A stretch of DNA of 64,000 nt from Macquaria australasica (GCA_005408345.1 SEMN01000273.1:558001-622000); one strand, 5' to 3'; positions 49,401 to 61,997 are shown, counted from the first letter of the stretch. The notes: generated by a model not told the origin, from the sequence alone. Program-made: numbers and translations.

Positions 49401-51392
49401 CATTATTGAATACAAATACCAGATCATCTGGGCTCAGCTCTTACATGTCTTTATCTGCAAGATTTCACTTGTAAATATGGGACTAATAGTAAAAGAGTTT
49501 CCTCTTGCAGGTGAGTAAAGATCTGTCAGCGGAGTATGAGCGGCTGGTGAACCCAGAGAAGGCTCTGGAGGACTCCAAGCCCCTGAGGATCAAGGAGGAG
49601 CCCATGAGTGACATCTCCTTCCCTGTTAGCGAAGAGCCTGAGGCCGACCTGGCCTCTGGGGACCAAGCTCTGCCCATGGGGGTCCTTGGGGCCCACGGTG
49701 AGAGGCTAGCATCAGGCCTGGATGGTGACCATTCTCCTCACACCTCAGGTGGGACCAGCGTTCCTGTTCAAATGTATACCCTGCATTTATGTCTAATTTT
49801 TCTACGGAGAGGATTGAAATGTACAGACTCTCTAGATTAAACCTTCAGTGTTCAATGTACTGTGCACCAAGGTTTCATAGTTCAGCATCGGATTTCTCCC
49901 ACTGATAGAACCCCCGCTGCACTTACGGACTGTATTGTACGTGATCAGGCTGTGTTGTGCTTTAATTATTTATTCTTTCATTCACTTTGTGATACGAATA
50001 ATCTCTACAAACAGATATCTGCATATAAATGTAGAATCTGTAGGCAAGGGGACTAGATTTTGGTATCGGAAGCGCTCTGGTTTCCGTTTGTAGTCTGAGG
50101 ATATCCGAGGACATTGACCAATCACATTTTAGCTGGCTTTGGTTGCATGCAGGTAAACAGTCTGTGTGGAGAGCAAAAGAGGCCGAACACATTGGCCGAA
50201 ATACAATCTCAGAACCCATTGTTTATCGTCTGATGACGATTTAGCTTTTTATCAGACTCGGAACCCTAGAGATTAGCTTTTTATTAGCTGTATTTATGTT
50301 GTTCCATTCACTGTGACAGAGAGCGGGGGTCGCAGTGAGCAGAATGACTTTGCCAGATGTGTGTTACTGAAAAGGAGAAGAAGGCTAGGCCTTTTCTTAA
50401 CATGCTTCATGCCTCTACCTGCATCAGAAAGCACAAGTAGCTCATGCTGACCTGCTGTAGTAGTGTGGCACTTAGGACAATTGGTAAAAACCTTTATTGG
50501 CATTTCAGACACCAGTCACCGTATGAACACTGAATTCTTTCCATTTATTTGATGTTGGAAAAGTTCCTTCTCTTAGCTGATGTGGCAAGGTGTTAGATCT
50601 CCTACTGTGAAACTGAAAATGTTCACCTCCTACCAAAATATTACCACCTAAGAACCTTGAGTTTGAGACAGCCATCACCACATTCATTTTGAGGTGTGAC
50701 AGCCACACACTGTTGCTACAACGTTTTTAAGATCCAGAAATCTGCTGGATTGATTTATACCTCAAAAGAGAAATTCTTTTTATTTTGCACATGAAACACA
50801 GATTTCTTTCCCCCCACTTTCAATTTTGTAAGTGCATTGCTTTAACTAACTCATTTGATCATTATGCACAGTGGTAATCAAACTCTTCCTTGCAAAACAA
50901 ATACCACTACAAATGCCAAAGAGCCAAATGAAGCAACAGTGTGGGGGCATTTTAGGAAGCACCATTCACACTGGGGGCAGCTACATGCTGTAAACTCAGG
51001 TTACTCTTTTAACGCAGTGAATTTTACCAATTATGTGGGGAAAAATCACATTTCACCTCTGCTAAATTTGTTCTCCTCCCTTATAAGGTGGGGGTGGGGC
51101 CAACAACTCCCCCCTGTGGCCACAGGTAAAAATGGAGCCGCCGGATGGCGAGGAGGGCCAGGGTGCCGGCCATCATCACCACCACCATCACCACCACCAC
51201 GGTGTCTTGGGTGGAGATGTGTTTGAGGAGGGGGGGCCCATGTCCACCATGGGCGAGTCAGGAGGAGACATGCCGCCCTCCCCCGGAGGCGCGGCGTCAG
51301 ACGGCAGCTATGCGTCGCATTCGCCCGACTCCTTGATGGGCACCTCGCCCGTCTTCAACCAAAGACCCAGGAAGCGGGTGAAGAAGATGTGA
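46444..51392 (+). CDS. supt7l: STAGA/SAGA complex 65 kDa subunit gamma (STAF65-gamma, SUPT7L)
   Basis: Core structural subunit of the SAGA/STAGA histone acetyltransferase coactivator, acting in the nucleus. Exons 46444-46880, 47754-48078, 49511-49748 and 51088-51392 join in phase to 434 residues (human about 414). The N-terminus has MMRYWGEIPG, then DPPLHQPSAQRP and TMLDIPSEPCSLTIHT, as in human. Residues about 150-230 form the histone-fold (bromodomain-associated) domain: ELSWPSCRQLLYQSVATVLA then DREARLG and FHEVGIGSVLALQRFW. KIKEEP-like (RIKEEPMSDISFPVSEE) and EADLASGDQALPMGVLGA motifs follow. The C-terminus is DSLMGTSPVFNQRPRKRVKKM. Ten consecutive histidines at 362-371 replace a short human segment. 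Either of two adjacent ATGs (46,444 or 46,447) could start. Confidence 0.96.
46932..47614. mobile_element. MITE with 48-bp near-perfect inverted ends in a supt7l intron
   Basis: The sequence from 46,932 (tctcaatattatttgtaaat) through gtaactgaaaaa at 46,979 is repeated in inverse at 47,614-47,567 without visible mismatch. Just inside the left end a 20-bp unit (gatttgtaactgaaaaaaaa) is tandemly duplicated. The 590-bp interior has a minus frame of 133 codons with a KSRKRKKPD stretch but no transposase motif. It starts only about 50 bp after the exon 1 donor. Target duplications are unclear. Confidence 0.75.
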
Positions 51393-51640
51393 GGACACAT
51401 TCGTGGATGCAAAAAGCTCCGAGAAGTGGATTCTGGATTCACCAGCAATTCTTGAGATAATGGCCACTGCAGAGACTGACTGAGACATTAAAGTCTTGAA
51501 TGAACTGAACTGATTGGGGGGGGGGGGATATTTTGTAGTTTTTCATGTTTGTTTGTATGAGTTTAATTTCTCTCAAAATAGAAGATATTGCCATTAAATA
51601 TTTTAATGGGGTTTATTGTCTGAAGAATAAAAATCTTTTG
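51393..51640 (+). terminator. supt7l: 3' UTR and polyadenylation signal of supt7l
   Basis: AATAAA at 51,626-51,631 follows a short UTR of about 240 nt. A G11 run lies near 51,518. The next GT-rich bases (cttttgttcatt) fit a cleavage region. Confidence 0.7.
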
Positions 51641-52940
51641 TTCATTAGAGTTATTAAGTGTTTTTCAGAAAATATGGAAGGAGGGTTTCAATTAGTCTAA
51701 TGAATTGAAGAATAGGAGAAACTAAGAGGTCCAAAAGCAAATTATTTAGTTAAACAGCTTAATAATTCAGCAGAATGGTTTGTTTACCCAGGCGATTAAG
51801 TTTCTTTCTCCTCACATACCAATTACTGCCTGTGACATTCATTTCGATTAAAAGATGCTCCACCAAAAAGGAATTTTTTTGTTTTTCCTCATGAACATGC
51901 CGTTGCATATTATGTATTTCCAACTCCTCATTTCCATTCAGCAGTACACTTTACATGTAGCCCAATACAGCGGAACGATCCACTCGGAGACATACACACA
52001 CACACACTTCACACACCTGTCAACCTGAAGCTGTGCCGCTAAATTAGCATCTGTTTCAGTAATGAGGCAAAGCTGTGAATGTAACACCAGAGGCAATTAT
52101 GGCTTGGTTGTCTGCATCATGAAGGCGACATCAGTCCAGCCTTAATGGCAAATTAATTATTGCATGCATAGTTTGCATGCTGAATGAGCAGGCCTGTTTG
52201 AATACATGTGATTTTCTTTTGTTTGGGCCTCTTTTGTTTTCCCAATCAGGCAGGTAATTGTCTAAAGAGCTGATGGGGTCATATGTATTGATATTCAGTT
52301 AGCTGCATTGATAGTTGATTTATGATCTGTGCGCCAAACCTTTAAAAAAAACGTGATTTGCAGCGCCGTGTGTGTTGGAGCAGCTGGAAAACAAAATCAG
52401 TATTCCAGACTTGAAGCGGCTCCCCTTGTAGATGCTGATAACTGTAAGTAACATCACCTGGATCTAATAGGAGTCCCAAATTATTTTCTGCTCTGACATT
52501 CTTCTGTTAAAACCCCACAGTTGCAGTGGAAATACAACATCACCAATGACCTCATCACTCCCAACTTGCAGTCGCTGCACAAAATAAAATCCTGTGCCAG
52601 ATGTGACAACGAGGGAAGTCCAATACTGTGCCCTTTAAGGAAACAAAAATACTCACTTAACCATTAAATCCAACATTTTTCTCATGTACCTACATAAATT
52701 AAAGTCCTTGGGCAGTCTCATTGAGGAGTATGTATTATTTTATAAAAAATTCAATGGATAAGTTAGTGAAAACAGTTGTTTTAATTTCGCTTACGACTGT
52801 GGCCGCTGGTAACACAGTGTTACAGCATAATAACATGAATAACACATTAATGAACCATTTAAATATTAATTAATTAATTAATTACCAGATAAACATGTTT
52901 AGCCATGCTAGATGTGGGGCTGTAGGGATGGCAATGTTGC
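51641..52940. other. gene-free DNA with a possible conserved noncoding element
   Basis: No exon was recognised. The part 52,030-52,290 is non-repetitive and dense in homeodomain-type words (taattatt, taattgtc, aattaatt) and an Octamer/SOX-like context, the usual look of vertebrate developmental enhancers. That reading rests on composition only. Confidence 0.35.
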
Positions 52941-52944
52941 TCAG

Positions 52945-53470
52945 TTGGTCCACCACTTTGGTTCAGACTGAAATATCTCTGCAAGTAACAGATGGACTGG
53001 CACAAAATGTTGGACAGACTGTCATGGTTCCCGGAGGATGAGCCCTACTGACTGGTGAGCACCTGAGTTTTCCTCTAGCGCCACCAGCAGGTTGACATTT
53101 TTGGTCTACATCTGTTGGATGGATTGCCATGAAAGTTTGGTACAGACATTTATTTTCCACTCCGTATGAATTGTAATGGCTTTTGTGATCCCTTCTCTTT
53201 TCCTTTAGCGCCATCATCAGGTCAAAATTTCAGTTTGATTTATGATCAAATACCTGCAAAATGAATGACATTGCCATCAGCCTCTGCTCTTCTTTAGTGC
53301 TACTTAAAATGATCAAATTAAGATTGTAAACATTGTACTAGCTAAACATCAGCATTGTCACTAGGAGCATGTTAGCATGCTGACATTAGCATTTAGCTAA
53401 AAGCACTGCTGTGCCAAAGTAGAGGCTCTCAGAGCCGCTAACATGGCTGTAGACTTGGCTTGTTATACTT
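52945..53470 (+). repeat. tandem-monomer dispersed repeat, copy 2
   Basis: Same monomer words as 11,508-12,108: 'actgaaatatctctgcaa', 'gatggattgccatgaaagtt', 'ggtacagacat', 'tctagcgccaccagcaggt' and 'tagcgccatcatcaggtca', with the 'gttagcatgctgacattagc' tail. It carries about two monomers rather than three, with the tail better preserved. Confidence 0.75.
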
Positions 53471-54954
53471 TAACAGGTGTAATGTAGAATTATATATCGT
53501 TACCACACTGTGTTTTATAAATTGAGTTTTGTTACATTATGATTATGTAGAGGTTTGTGTTATACTGACTTTCCAACAAGACAAACTCTCTCTTTATGCT
53601 ACAAGGAACATTTATTATTCAAAATAATATATCAATAGTAGACCCCTTCACAACTGAAAAATCTTTCTTATGTTAATAACCTTCTGTTGTGGAGCTTTGA
53701 TGACTCCATCCTCACTTCGAATTGCACCCAAGAAATCAACAGCGGAGGTCATTTAACTATTTACTCTAAACAGGTGACACTGCTCAAATCGCTTCAACAC
53801 AAGTTGATCGTGCATTATACATAAAAATTAAGTAGCCTTAAAAATAGAAATTATTGTGGCCAATGGGATTTTAACACAGCCTTACTATATTTGCGCTGTG
53901 GCAATGTGACCCCTCAGTTTGTTAACAGCTGCTGAGTTGCTTTGCGCTGGGGAGAAAAGGTGTAATTACAAAAATGTCAAGATGTTTTTTTGAGCAGGGG
54001 TCTCTGAGAGGGGCCAGAGCGCGCTCAGAGCCAGAGAAAGGACCCAACAAATGATTAATTACCTTCCTACATGCAAAGTCATTAATTTAGCATGACATGT
54101 AATCTTTCCTTTCAAGTTTTGAGTTTGTGAGCAGAATGAAGAATGTTTCATTTTTACACAATGAGCTCTGATGGTCCTTCAGGACGCTCATTTATCTGCT
54201 TTTGAACAAATCGCATATAAAAGGGAAACAAGACACTCATCCTAAAGTAATGTCATCATAGGATTTCTCAGAATTCTATTTATTGTAATCACATTAGATA
54301 TACTGTACATCTGCAGTGGAGACAGATAATGAATTATGAGACGAGATGATCGTATCAACAGAAAGATGAATTGCCAGACATATGGGATGTGACAGGTACA
54401 AAGGGCCCCACGCTACACATGCCACTGTTGAAGCCATTTCACTGCACCCCAGAGATGAGAGAATTGATTGCACGGCGTCACAGTCTCAGTCTGAACCTAT
54501 CAATGGATATTTTCTCTTGGGTGATCTGACTAAAAATGTAAAATGAAGCAAGACTTGATGCAGTCTCGTCACCTTGGAATTCATCCATCCTCTGGCTCAT
54601 TTTTTGTTTGGAAAATGGCCAAAAGTATAATTAGGAGTTACAAATTAAACCCACAAGAGTTCATCAAAAAGTGTGAGTCAACTACAACATAACACAACAA
54701 GCTGCACCTCACTGAGAGATGAGGCTCTATGAAAGTCAACTTACATCACTCACATCATGAATTACTTACTCCATTATGTGTGACAGCTGCAGCTACGCTG
54801 TTATTGTCATATTTAAACAATATCGTGAACAGTTATAAACACTTTTGCCTTCTGATGTGGTTGGATGATACGTAGTATTTTACCTCCACAATGCAGCCCT
54901 TATCTTGTGACCCTCTGACAGGGCCCGCCCCCTATGTTGGGAACCAATGGACTA
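53471..54954. other. gene-free DNA
   Basis: No coding exon, RNA gene or recognisable repeat. Sequence around 53,990-54,120 is non-repetitive with homeodomain-type words (gattaattacc, cattaatttagc), but I have no further support for function. Confidence 0.45.
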
Positions 54955-55145
54955 ACTTAATATAAATTCAAACTAGCTCCACCTTGACCAGCTACAACAG
55001 TAAAATGCTACTTGATTCAGTATTAACAATCTAATAATGTGATATATAATAACATATCAGTTATAGGGGCAATTATTTTGCATGAGTACTTCTATTTAAA
55101 CTTGTAGTATATTTTGCAGATTATACCTCTGTACTTCCAGCACTG
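54955..55145 (+). repeat. 'tacttgagta' repeat family, copy
   Basis: Contains agctccaccttgaccagcta, gtaaaatgctacttgatt and ctctgtacttccagca, colinear with the second half of 16,535-16,840. Confidence 0.6.
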
Positions 55146-58100
55146 TGTAACACAACAATAAATTCACAGTCTAGATCAATTATGAAACCAAAACAGAACA
55201 AATGTATTTCTACTACATGAAAACTGGCAACCACTCACACATAATGCAGCCTGTGACGAGGGGTCGCAAGTAGGCAAAGCTTAATTTTAAGGGGTCACAA
55301 GCCAAAAAGGTAGAGAACTACTGCTCCACTGCTTTATTTGAGCTTCTCATTGTAGTATTTAGAGAGACTGGCCCTTAAAAACATACCAAAAGCAAACTGA
55401 CATGCAAACCAGTCGACCCATGACTCATTTGCCCTGAAACCTTCCAGACAGGCCTTGAACAAAAGTCCAACAGTGACTGGCAGAACGTAACCCATAACCT
55501 CAACCATATGCCCCAAAGTAGTTGATTGGTAGAGCTCTCTGGGGAGGCAGTACTCAGTGAGGGACCCCCAGGGCAAAATAGTCCATTTCCATGTAGCTCT
55601 CTGTAATGTGCTTTCATATGATAGCTTTCATCTGTATAGAATAAAGTCGACTCTGAAAATGGGGCCACTCTACAGCAATCCATTTTACTGAAAACAATAT
55701 TGGTCTTTTGAAATGACACATTTCTGTGCTACGTTATTCTGATTTCTTCAGCAGCAGTTCATCAGTCTTCCATCAGGGGGCAGTCTTGCGCCACATACAA
55801 ACTGTAGCTGGACTGTGGCCTCTTCTTCAAATGCAGGATTTATCATTCTCCCAGTTACCACAGAGACCCGGGCACTCCCAAGAGCGAGCAATAGTTTTAT
55901 AGCATCAGAATGCTGCAGAGTAGTGAAGTCAAGATGTCACCAGATGAATACATTTCCTCAACACATGGCAATAATTAGCTTGGTGCTGCTACTGTATGCC
56001 AATGTCCCTGAATGTCAGGATTGGGATGTATCTCATACCAAACCAGTGAGCACAGTGTACAATCAGTTGGATATGTTCCTCATCAAGACAAAAAACATTT
56101 TTGCAGGCCTGTCACTTTTCAGTATTGCCTCCACTGTGATGTCAGCTTTTGCTCTTAATATGATTTTCATTTTACTGAAAGGTGCACCTAAAAATCAGCT
56201 TTCAATCCTTAATTGCTTGTCACTGGTGGCAGACAGTTGTTGAGTTAGGTGCTTTCTCACATCTGCCTCTGCAGCACAAGGGTAACCAATTAAGTGGATT
56301 GTGTCTGATTTAGCTGGAAGCAAACTCACAAAAACAGCACCATTTTCTCATTCCATTCCACCACAACTGATATGACTGCCGGTAATGTATTTACATCAGG
56401 CGCTCAAAGCACTTTAGATGATGGTGCACTGATATCGTAAAGAATCCTTCAATCTGTCCCCGCGCAATCTACTGTACAGTACAAGCTCTTAGTGTTCATA
56501 TTCACAAAAGTGGCTCAAATTTAAACGTGCCTGAAATTACCTTTGCATGGGTAAAAGGGCTAAAATGCTGCCGTGTGCTTTTGCATTCATCTTTATACAA
56601 AAAGAGAAAGATTGTTTTTTGTTGTTTTTGATTCTCCCACAAACAAAAGAAATAGAAATGAAAGAAAAAGAAAAGGTAAAAACATACTACAACATGAAAA
56701 AAGTTCATATTAATGGATTTTGACACTCCTATTATTATTCCTTGTCTTACATCTATTTGGGGGATAATCAAAAATTTTGGAACTGAGCCCCATTTTTACT
56801 AGCCTATATTTGTTTACATTTTGGAAAACTAGCACCGTTAGAAGTATGCCGAATTAGCTATTAGCAGGTCCTGTTTGCAATCTACCCTTGCATGTACAGA
56901 CAACTATCACTGGATTACTTTGATACTGGAGAAAACTTAAAAACATGATGATTCTCAAGCAAGTTCTGGAGTTATAAGGAGCGTCTTTTTCTGAGTTCTT
57001 TTTTCTTTTTTTTTTAACATATGTTATTAGCAGAAATATACAGTATGGCATACAAGATTTAAAGGTGCAGTATTTCCATTTTTTTCTTTTCTTTTTCTAT
57101 GATTTCTAAGCTGACTTATGGAAGTTTATTCACCAAGGACATTGCAGGTAATGGTATCCTCGTAAAAGTGTACATCGCCGAATCTAAAAATATGTGTATC
57201 TTGTCTGTATGTTCAGATTTGACTGTGTTATGACTTTGAGAAGGAGGACGTAAATTGCAGCAATCGGGCGCTAATGGTTTTAAAGTACCTAAATTGCCTC
57301 CATGAGTTGTGTGTCACAGGCACTGCTGCTGCTGCAACTGCTGACCATGTTAATAAGCAGGCCAAGTCACTTGCCCTTTCACTTCACTCAGTATCTTTGC
57401 CTCACGTCTCCTTCCCCCAACACATATGCAAAGAGGGCAGTAAAATGGCATTTATCATTGCTAATACCATGCTACAGTGTACTTGTGTCAGTTTGACATA
57501 CTGGAATGCAGCAGTGGGGTATTTTTTTTACAGGCCATGTGCTGTATCCTCAAACCACAATTGTCCAGGAACTGTCCCAGAAAAAAAAAGGGTCACTGGG
57601 TCGTTTCACCTTCCGCCTCATGGCCAGTTCTTGGAAAAGCAGCTGTGTTAAGTCTGACACACTGTCATGAGCCCACATCGGTTTGTCACACCGTGGTTGT
57701 GAAGCTGTGACACTTTGATGAGTCCTCAGTGTCAGCTTGTTGATACCAAGTATATGACACCATCCCATCCCCGTCTGTTATTCGTTGGCACATTCTCCGA
57801 AACTGTCAAAACACTTCCGAGATCGTGCAAAACTGCAGCAACGGCTGACAGGAAGATGCTGCGGCTCGGAATGGAGGTGCTCGCTTTTTTGATATACGTG
57901 ACACTATTCAATCATGGTGGTTATTTGTCGGTATTCCCCCCAAAACTGCTGAATTTAGATGTGCAGAGGAATGCCTGGCAGAAAGGGGGTTTGTTTACTT
58001 GCTTGAGGTAATGTTGAAATATGGATGAAATGGTGACCTAACCTTTCTGTAAAATCCCCTTAGATCACAATTCGAGGAAAAACAATGGTTTTATTTCCAA

Positions 58101-58739
58101 TCAAAAGGGCAAAAAGCCAGCACAAGCCACATACTGCAGAGAAAATAGTTCCTACAATACTTTCTTTTGAAAATGCAGTATGTTAAATATGCCAATATAA
58201 CAGTGTACCTGCGAAGCGACACTCTTCCTCCTCATACTCCTCCTTATTATTCGTCTCCCACTCAAACTTAGTCATCAAATTACTTTTCATATTCAAAGCC
58301 ATAAACTCCAGTCCAACTTCACAGATTCTTTGGAACATGTGTTATTTTCCTCTTCGTGCTTTTAGAGATGTTTTCTTTCATTGCTAATTACTGTCACACA
58401 CGAATGAGGAATCAAGCGAGCTCATGCTGAGAGCTCGGTGCTGTTTCAGTTCACTTTGTCAGGTGTAATGAAGTACACCGTGGTAGAACTTCATAGGTCT
58501 CTGTTGTATCTTGTTGTTAAGTCGAAGCTGAGTTCTTTTTCTCACGTCACTATTTCATGCTCTTTGTTTTCACTTTCCTTAAGTCCTGCCATTGTGCCCC
58601 CAGGCCTCTCCAGCTTATGGCTGTGTGTTTGTGTATGGGGTGTTTGGATGGGTTAAACGCCGAAGATTCATTTCCCAATGGGGATTAATAAAGTAGTATT
58701 CTATTTTATTTAATCTAATTTATGAAGAAACATTTGAAA
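55146..58739. other. gene-free DNA
   Basis: Reading frames of up to about 140 codons occur (for example plus strand 55,815-56,243), but none has a domain, splice context or coding-like composition. No RNA gene was seen. Confidence 0.45.
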
Positions 58740-59160
58740 CAGGGAAATTGGGAGGTAGTGAAGCAGCATTTATAAGTTTGCTGCTATACCCTATGATTTG
58801 AGTCAGTGGAGTCAGTGGAACTAAATAAAGCTTTATTAGCTTCATTAAAAATCTCCTCCTCCCGGCGGTCCAAAGCTCTTGTGCTAGCGGTGTAAACACC
58901 AACACTCCCCGGTGCTCCGTCAGCTAGCGTTAATATGACCGCTAGTTGCAATGCTAACTGAGCTAACTAGCTAATGGCAGCTACAGCTAGCAGCAGTCTG
59001 CACAGCGGACAGGTCTGCTTCAGAGCTGCTCGTGTGTCTGAACACGACGAGAAGAGGGGGTGGGCGACCACCTGCTGGCACTGAGTAATATGTATTATAA
59101 AAAAAAAATTTAAATGATCCCTTAAATTTGGTTATTAAAGAACCATGTCCAATATATGTA
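58740..59160. repeat. dispersed repeat with 'ctagcgttaatatgaccgct' core
   Basis: A segment with agcttcattaaaaatctcct, ctagcggtgtaaacaccaac and gctaactgagctaactagct, which I recognise as recurrent fish repeat words. It ends in an A/T run near 59,100. Boundaries and class are uncertain. Confidence 0.45.
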
Positions 59161-59619
59161 CTAAATAGTTACAGTGTAAGAATAAACCTGTCAGCGCTCT
59201 CTGGTGGACAAATTATGTAATAGCAACACTGTTTCTAAATCAACACAAGCAGGCATTTCTGTAATGCAATTTCTTGTTGCTTATCGGCCAACCTGTAGAC
59301 CAATAGTGATATATCTGTGGTGAGCTAATAGCAGATTTATCGGTCAAGCTCTAAAATTTCATTCACACTTCCTACGACTCTGTAGGTACTTTAGCCTACG
59401 CTGTAGCTGACGTGCGCCTCCTCAAAAATGTAACTACATGTTGGGGCTACCACATAGGGACTGCAAGAACTGTGACTGGTCAGCATAGGCTGCTTGTGTC
59501 TCTCCTACAAATTTCTAATGCCAGTAAAGATGGTTGACATTAAAGACAACATTACTGCAGTACTCTCCTATTCAGTTATGAGACAGGGCGAAATAACGTT
59601 ATGAGTTACTGAATGTAAC

Positions 59620-60377
59620 TCCAGCAGATGACAAGATGGCAGTTCAGGGGTGAGGGTCGACTAGACCCTGTGTGTCTTGAGTCTACTTTCAACATTCATA
59701 GTTAGTATTAAGTTCTGATAAAAACAACAACAACAAAGCACTTACTAAGAACCGAAGGAGAATTATGGCAGGTACTAAAAGACATGAGAGAGGCTCAGAG
59801 GTGGACAAAGAAAGTGCTTGTCAAGTACGGCAAACTCCTGCGGGCAGTTTGGAAACAAAGATATTGACTTGTACACGATGTAAGAAAAACTACTGCATAA
59901 AACAACTTGTTTAGGAAGATCTCTGCGCTGCATCAAATGGACAAGTATAAAACGTAAGAATTGTGAACGATCTTACGAAGACTGAGAGAGAGAAAGAGAG
60001 AGCGCTGTATGACGAAGCAAAGGAAATACAGTAAAAATCATCGGGGGAATTCACCTATAAAGTCCATGGCCCACCCTGGGCAAGGAGAGTGGTGAGAATC
60101 CCCAAGACTGGGACATAAGCTTGTCTCTGTTAAACCATAAGATGGATGCAAATCTCCACCTTTAGAAAGTATTATGTGTTTACAGTCAAATGCAGATCAA
60201 CTTCATAACAAAATGCATGAATTTATGGCTTGTTTGAAAGTACTCCCACTCATTCATATTATAGGAATCACTGAAGTTAAGCCCAAAAATCGAAAGCAGA
60301 AAATGATCCCAACAGAATTTAATTTGGATGATATAGAATGTTATAATATATTTTCAAGGAATATAGATAATGATATA
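59620..60377 (+). mobile_element. LINE, 5' part: ORF1 remnant and start of endonuclease
   Basis: A 49-residue frame at 59,765-59,914 begins MAGTKRHERG and holds CTRCKKNYC, a zinc-binding-like motif as in ORF1 of CR1/Jockey-type LINEs, before a stop. From 60,174 a frame reads SNADQLHNKMHEF then IGITEVKPKNR, the N-terminal part of the apurinic endonuclease domain including the catalytic Glu region. It is cut at 60,377 by the Tc1 insertion. The clade (Jockey/CR1/Rex1-like) is an inference from motif style. Confidence 0.75.
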
Positions 60378-61995
60378 CAGTACCGGTCAAAAGTTTGGAC
60401 ACACCTTCTCATTCAATGGGTTTCATTTATTTTAATTATTTTCTACATTGTAGATTAATACTGAAGACATCAAAACTATGAAAGAACACATATGGAATTA
60501 TGTAGTAACCAAAAAAGTGTTAAACAAACCAGAATATGTTTTATATTTTAGATTCTTCAAAGTAGCCCCCTTTTGCTTTGATGACAGCTTTGCACACTCT
60601 TGGCATTCTCTCAATCAGCTTCATGAGGTAGTCTCCTGGGATGGTTTTCCAACAGTCTTGAAGGACTTCCCAGAGGTGCTGAGCACTTGTTGGCTGCTTT
60701 TCCTTCACTCTGCGGTCCAACTCATCCCAAACCATCTTAATTGGGTTTAGGTCAGGTGATTGTGGAGGCCAGGTCATCTGACGCAGCTACTCCATCACTT
60801 TCCTTCTTGGTCAAATAGCCCTTACATAGCCTGGAGGTGTGTTTGGGGTCATTGTCTTGTTGAAAAACAAATGATGGTCCCAGTAAGCGCAAACCAGATG
60901 GGATGGCATGGCGCTGCAGAATGCTGTGGTAGCCATGCTGGTTAAGTGTGCCTTGAATTTTGAATAAATCACCAACAGTGTCACCAGCAAAGCACCCCCA
61001 CACCATCACACCTCCTCCTCCATGCTTCACGGTGGGAACCACACATGCAGAAACCATCTGCTCACCTTCTCTGTGTCTCACAAAGACACGGCGGTTGGAA
61101 CCAAAAATCTCAAATTTGGACTCATCAGACCAAAGTACAGATTTCCACTGGTCTAATGTCCATTCCTTGTGTTTCTTGGCCCAAACAATTCTCTTCTTGT
61201 TGTTCATCCTCAGTAGTGGCTTCTTTGCAGCAATTCGACTATGAAGGCCTGATTCACGCAGTCTCCTCTGAACAGTTGATGTTGAGATTTGTCTGCTACT
61301 TGAACTCTGTGAAGAATTTATGTGGGCTCTAATCTGAGGTGCTGTTAATTTGCGGTTTCTGAGGCTGGTAACTAATTGAACTCTGCAGCAGAGGTAACTC
61401 TTGGTCTTCCTTTCCTGGGGCGGTCCTCATGAGAGCCAGTTTCATCATAGCGTTTGATGGTTTTTGCAACTGCACTTGAGGATATATTCAAAGTTCTTGA
61501 AATTTTCTGGATCGACTGACCTTCATGTCTTAAAGTAATGATGGACTGTCGTTTCTCTTTACTGAGTTGAGTGGTTCGTGCCATAATATGGATTACAACA
61601 GTAGTCAAATAGGGCTATCCACTGTGTACTAACCCTACCTCTGCACAACACAACTGATGGTCTCAAACACATTAAGAAGGCAAGTAATTCCACAAATTGA
61701 CTCTTGACAAGGCACACCTGTTAATTCAAAACCATTCCAGGAGACTACGTCATGAAGCTGATTGAGAGAATGCCAAGAGTGTGCAAAGCTGTCAAAGCAA
61801 AAGGGGGCTACTTTAAAGAATCTAAAATATAAAACATATTTTGGTTTGTTTAACACTATTTTGTTTACTACATAATTCCATATGTGTTCTTTCATAGTTT
61901 TGATGTCTTCAGTATTAATCTACAATGTAGAAAATAATTAAAATAAATGAAAACCATTGAATGAGAAGGTGTGTCCAAACTTTTGACTGGTACTG
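60378..61995 (-). mobile_element. Tc1/mariner transposon, complete but inactive (1618 bp)
   Basis: The ends are CAGTACCGGTCAAAAG on the left and, reverse complemented, CAGTACCAGTCAAAAG on the right. They lie inside inverted repeats of about 270 bp and are flanked by the TA duplication (60,376-60,377 and 61,996-61,997). The element carries one minus-strand transposase gene, annotated separately. The long inverted repeats reach into the 3' end of the transposase. Families with the 'gtcaaaagtttggacacacc' end are widespread in fishes and have been linked to horizontal transfer; membership here is from memory of the end sequence. Confidence 0.95.
60541..61608 (-). pseudogene. Tc1 transposase pseudogene
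   Basis: Cut-and-paste DDE transposase. The N-terminal paired-like helix-turn-helix is at 61,584-61,380 (MARTTQLSKEKRQ, SRTLNISSSAVAKTIKRY, RKGRPRVTSA). The catalytic domain is at 61,207-60,760 (VLWSDESKFEIFG with the first Asp; VMVWGCF; QQDNDPKHTS with the second Asp). The C-terminus is at 60,777-60,541 (SPDLNPIKMVWDEL to GGYFEESKI). Breaks: a frameshift and stop after TSAAE near 61,375, a one-base insertion near 60,784, and the third catalytic residue, normally Glu in SPDLNPIE, reads Lys. The region between 61,372 and 61,207 is readable only in another frame. It cannot make active enzyme. Confidence 0.93.
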
Positions 61996-61997
61996 TA

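Noticed and set aside
55334..55576. Minus-strand frame with a protein-like hydrophobic stretch
   Set aside because: It has no ATG near its start, no flanking exon and no family match. Chance is the simplest explanation.
55815..56243. Plus-strand frame of 142 codons with hydrophobic segments
   Set aside because: No splice, promoter or polyadenylation context and no similarity I recognise.
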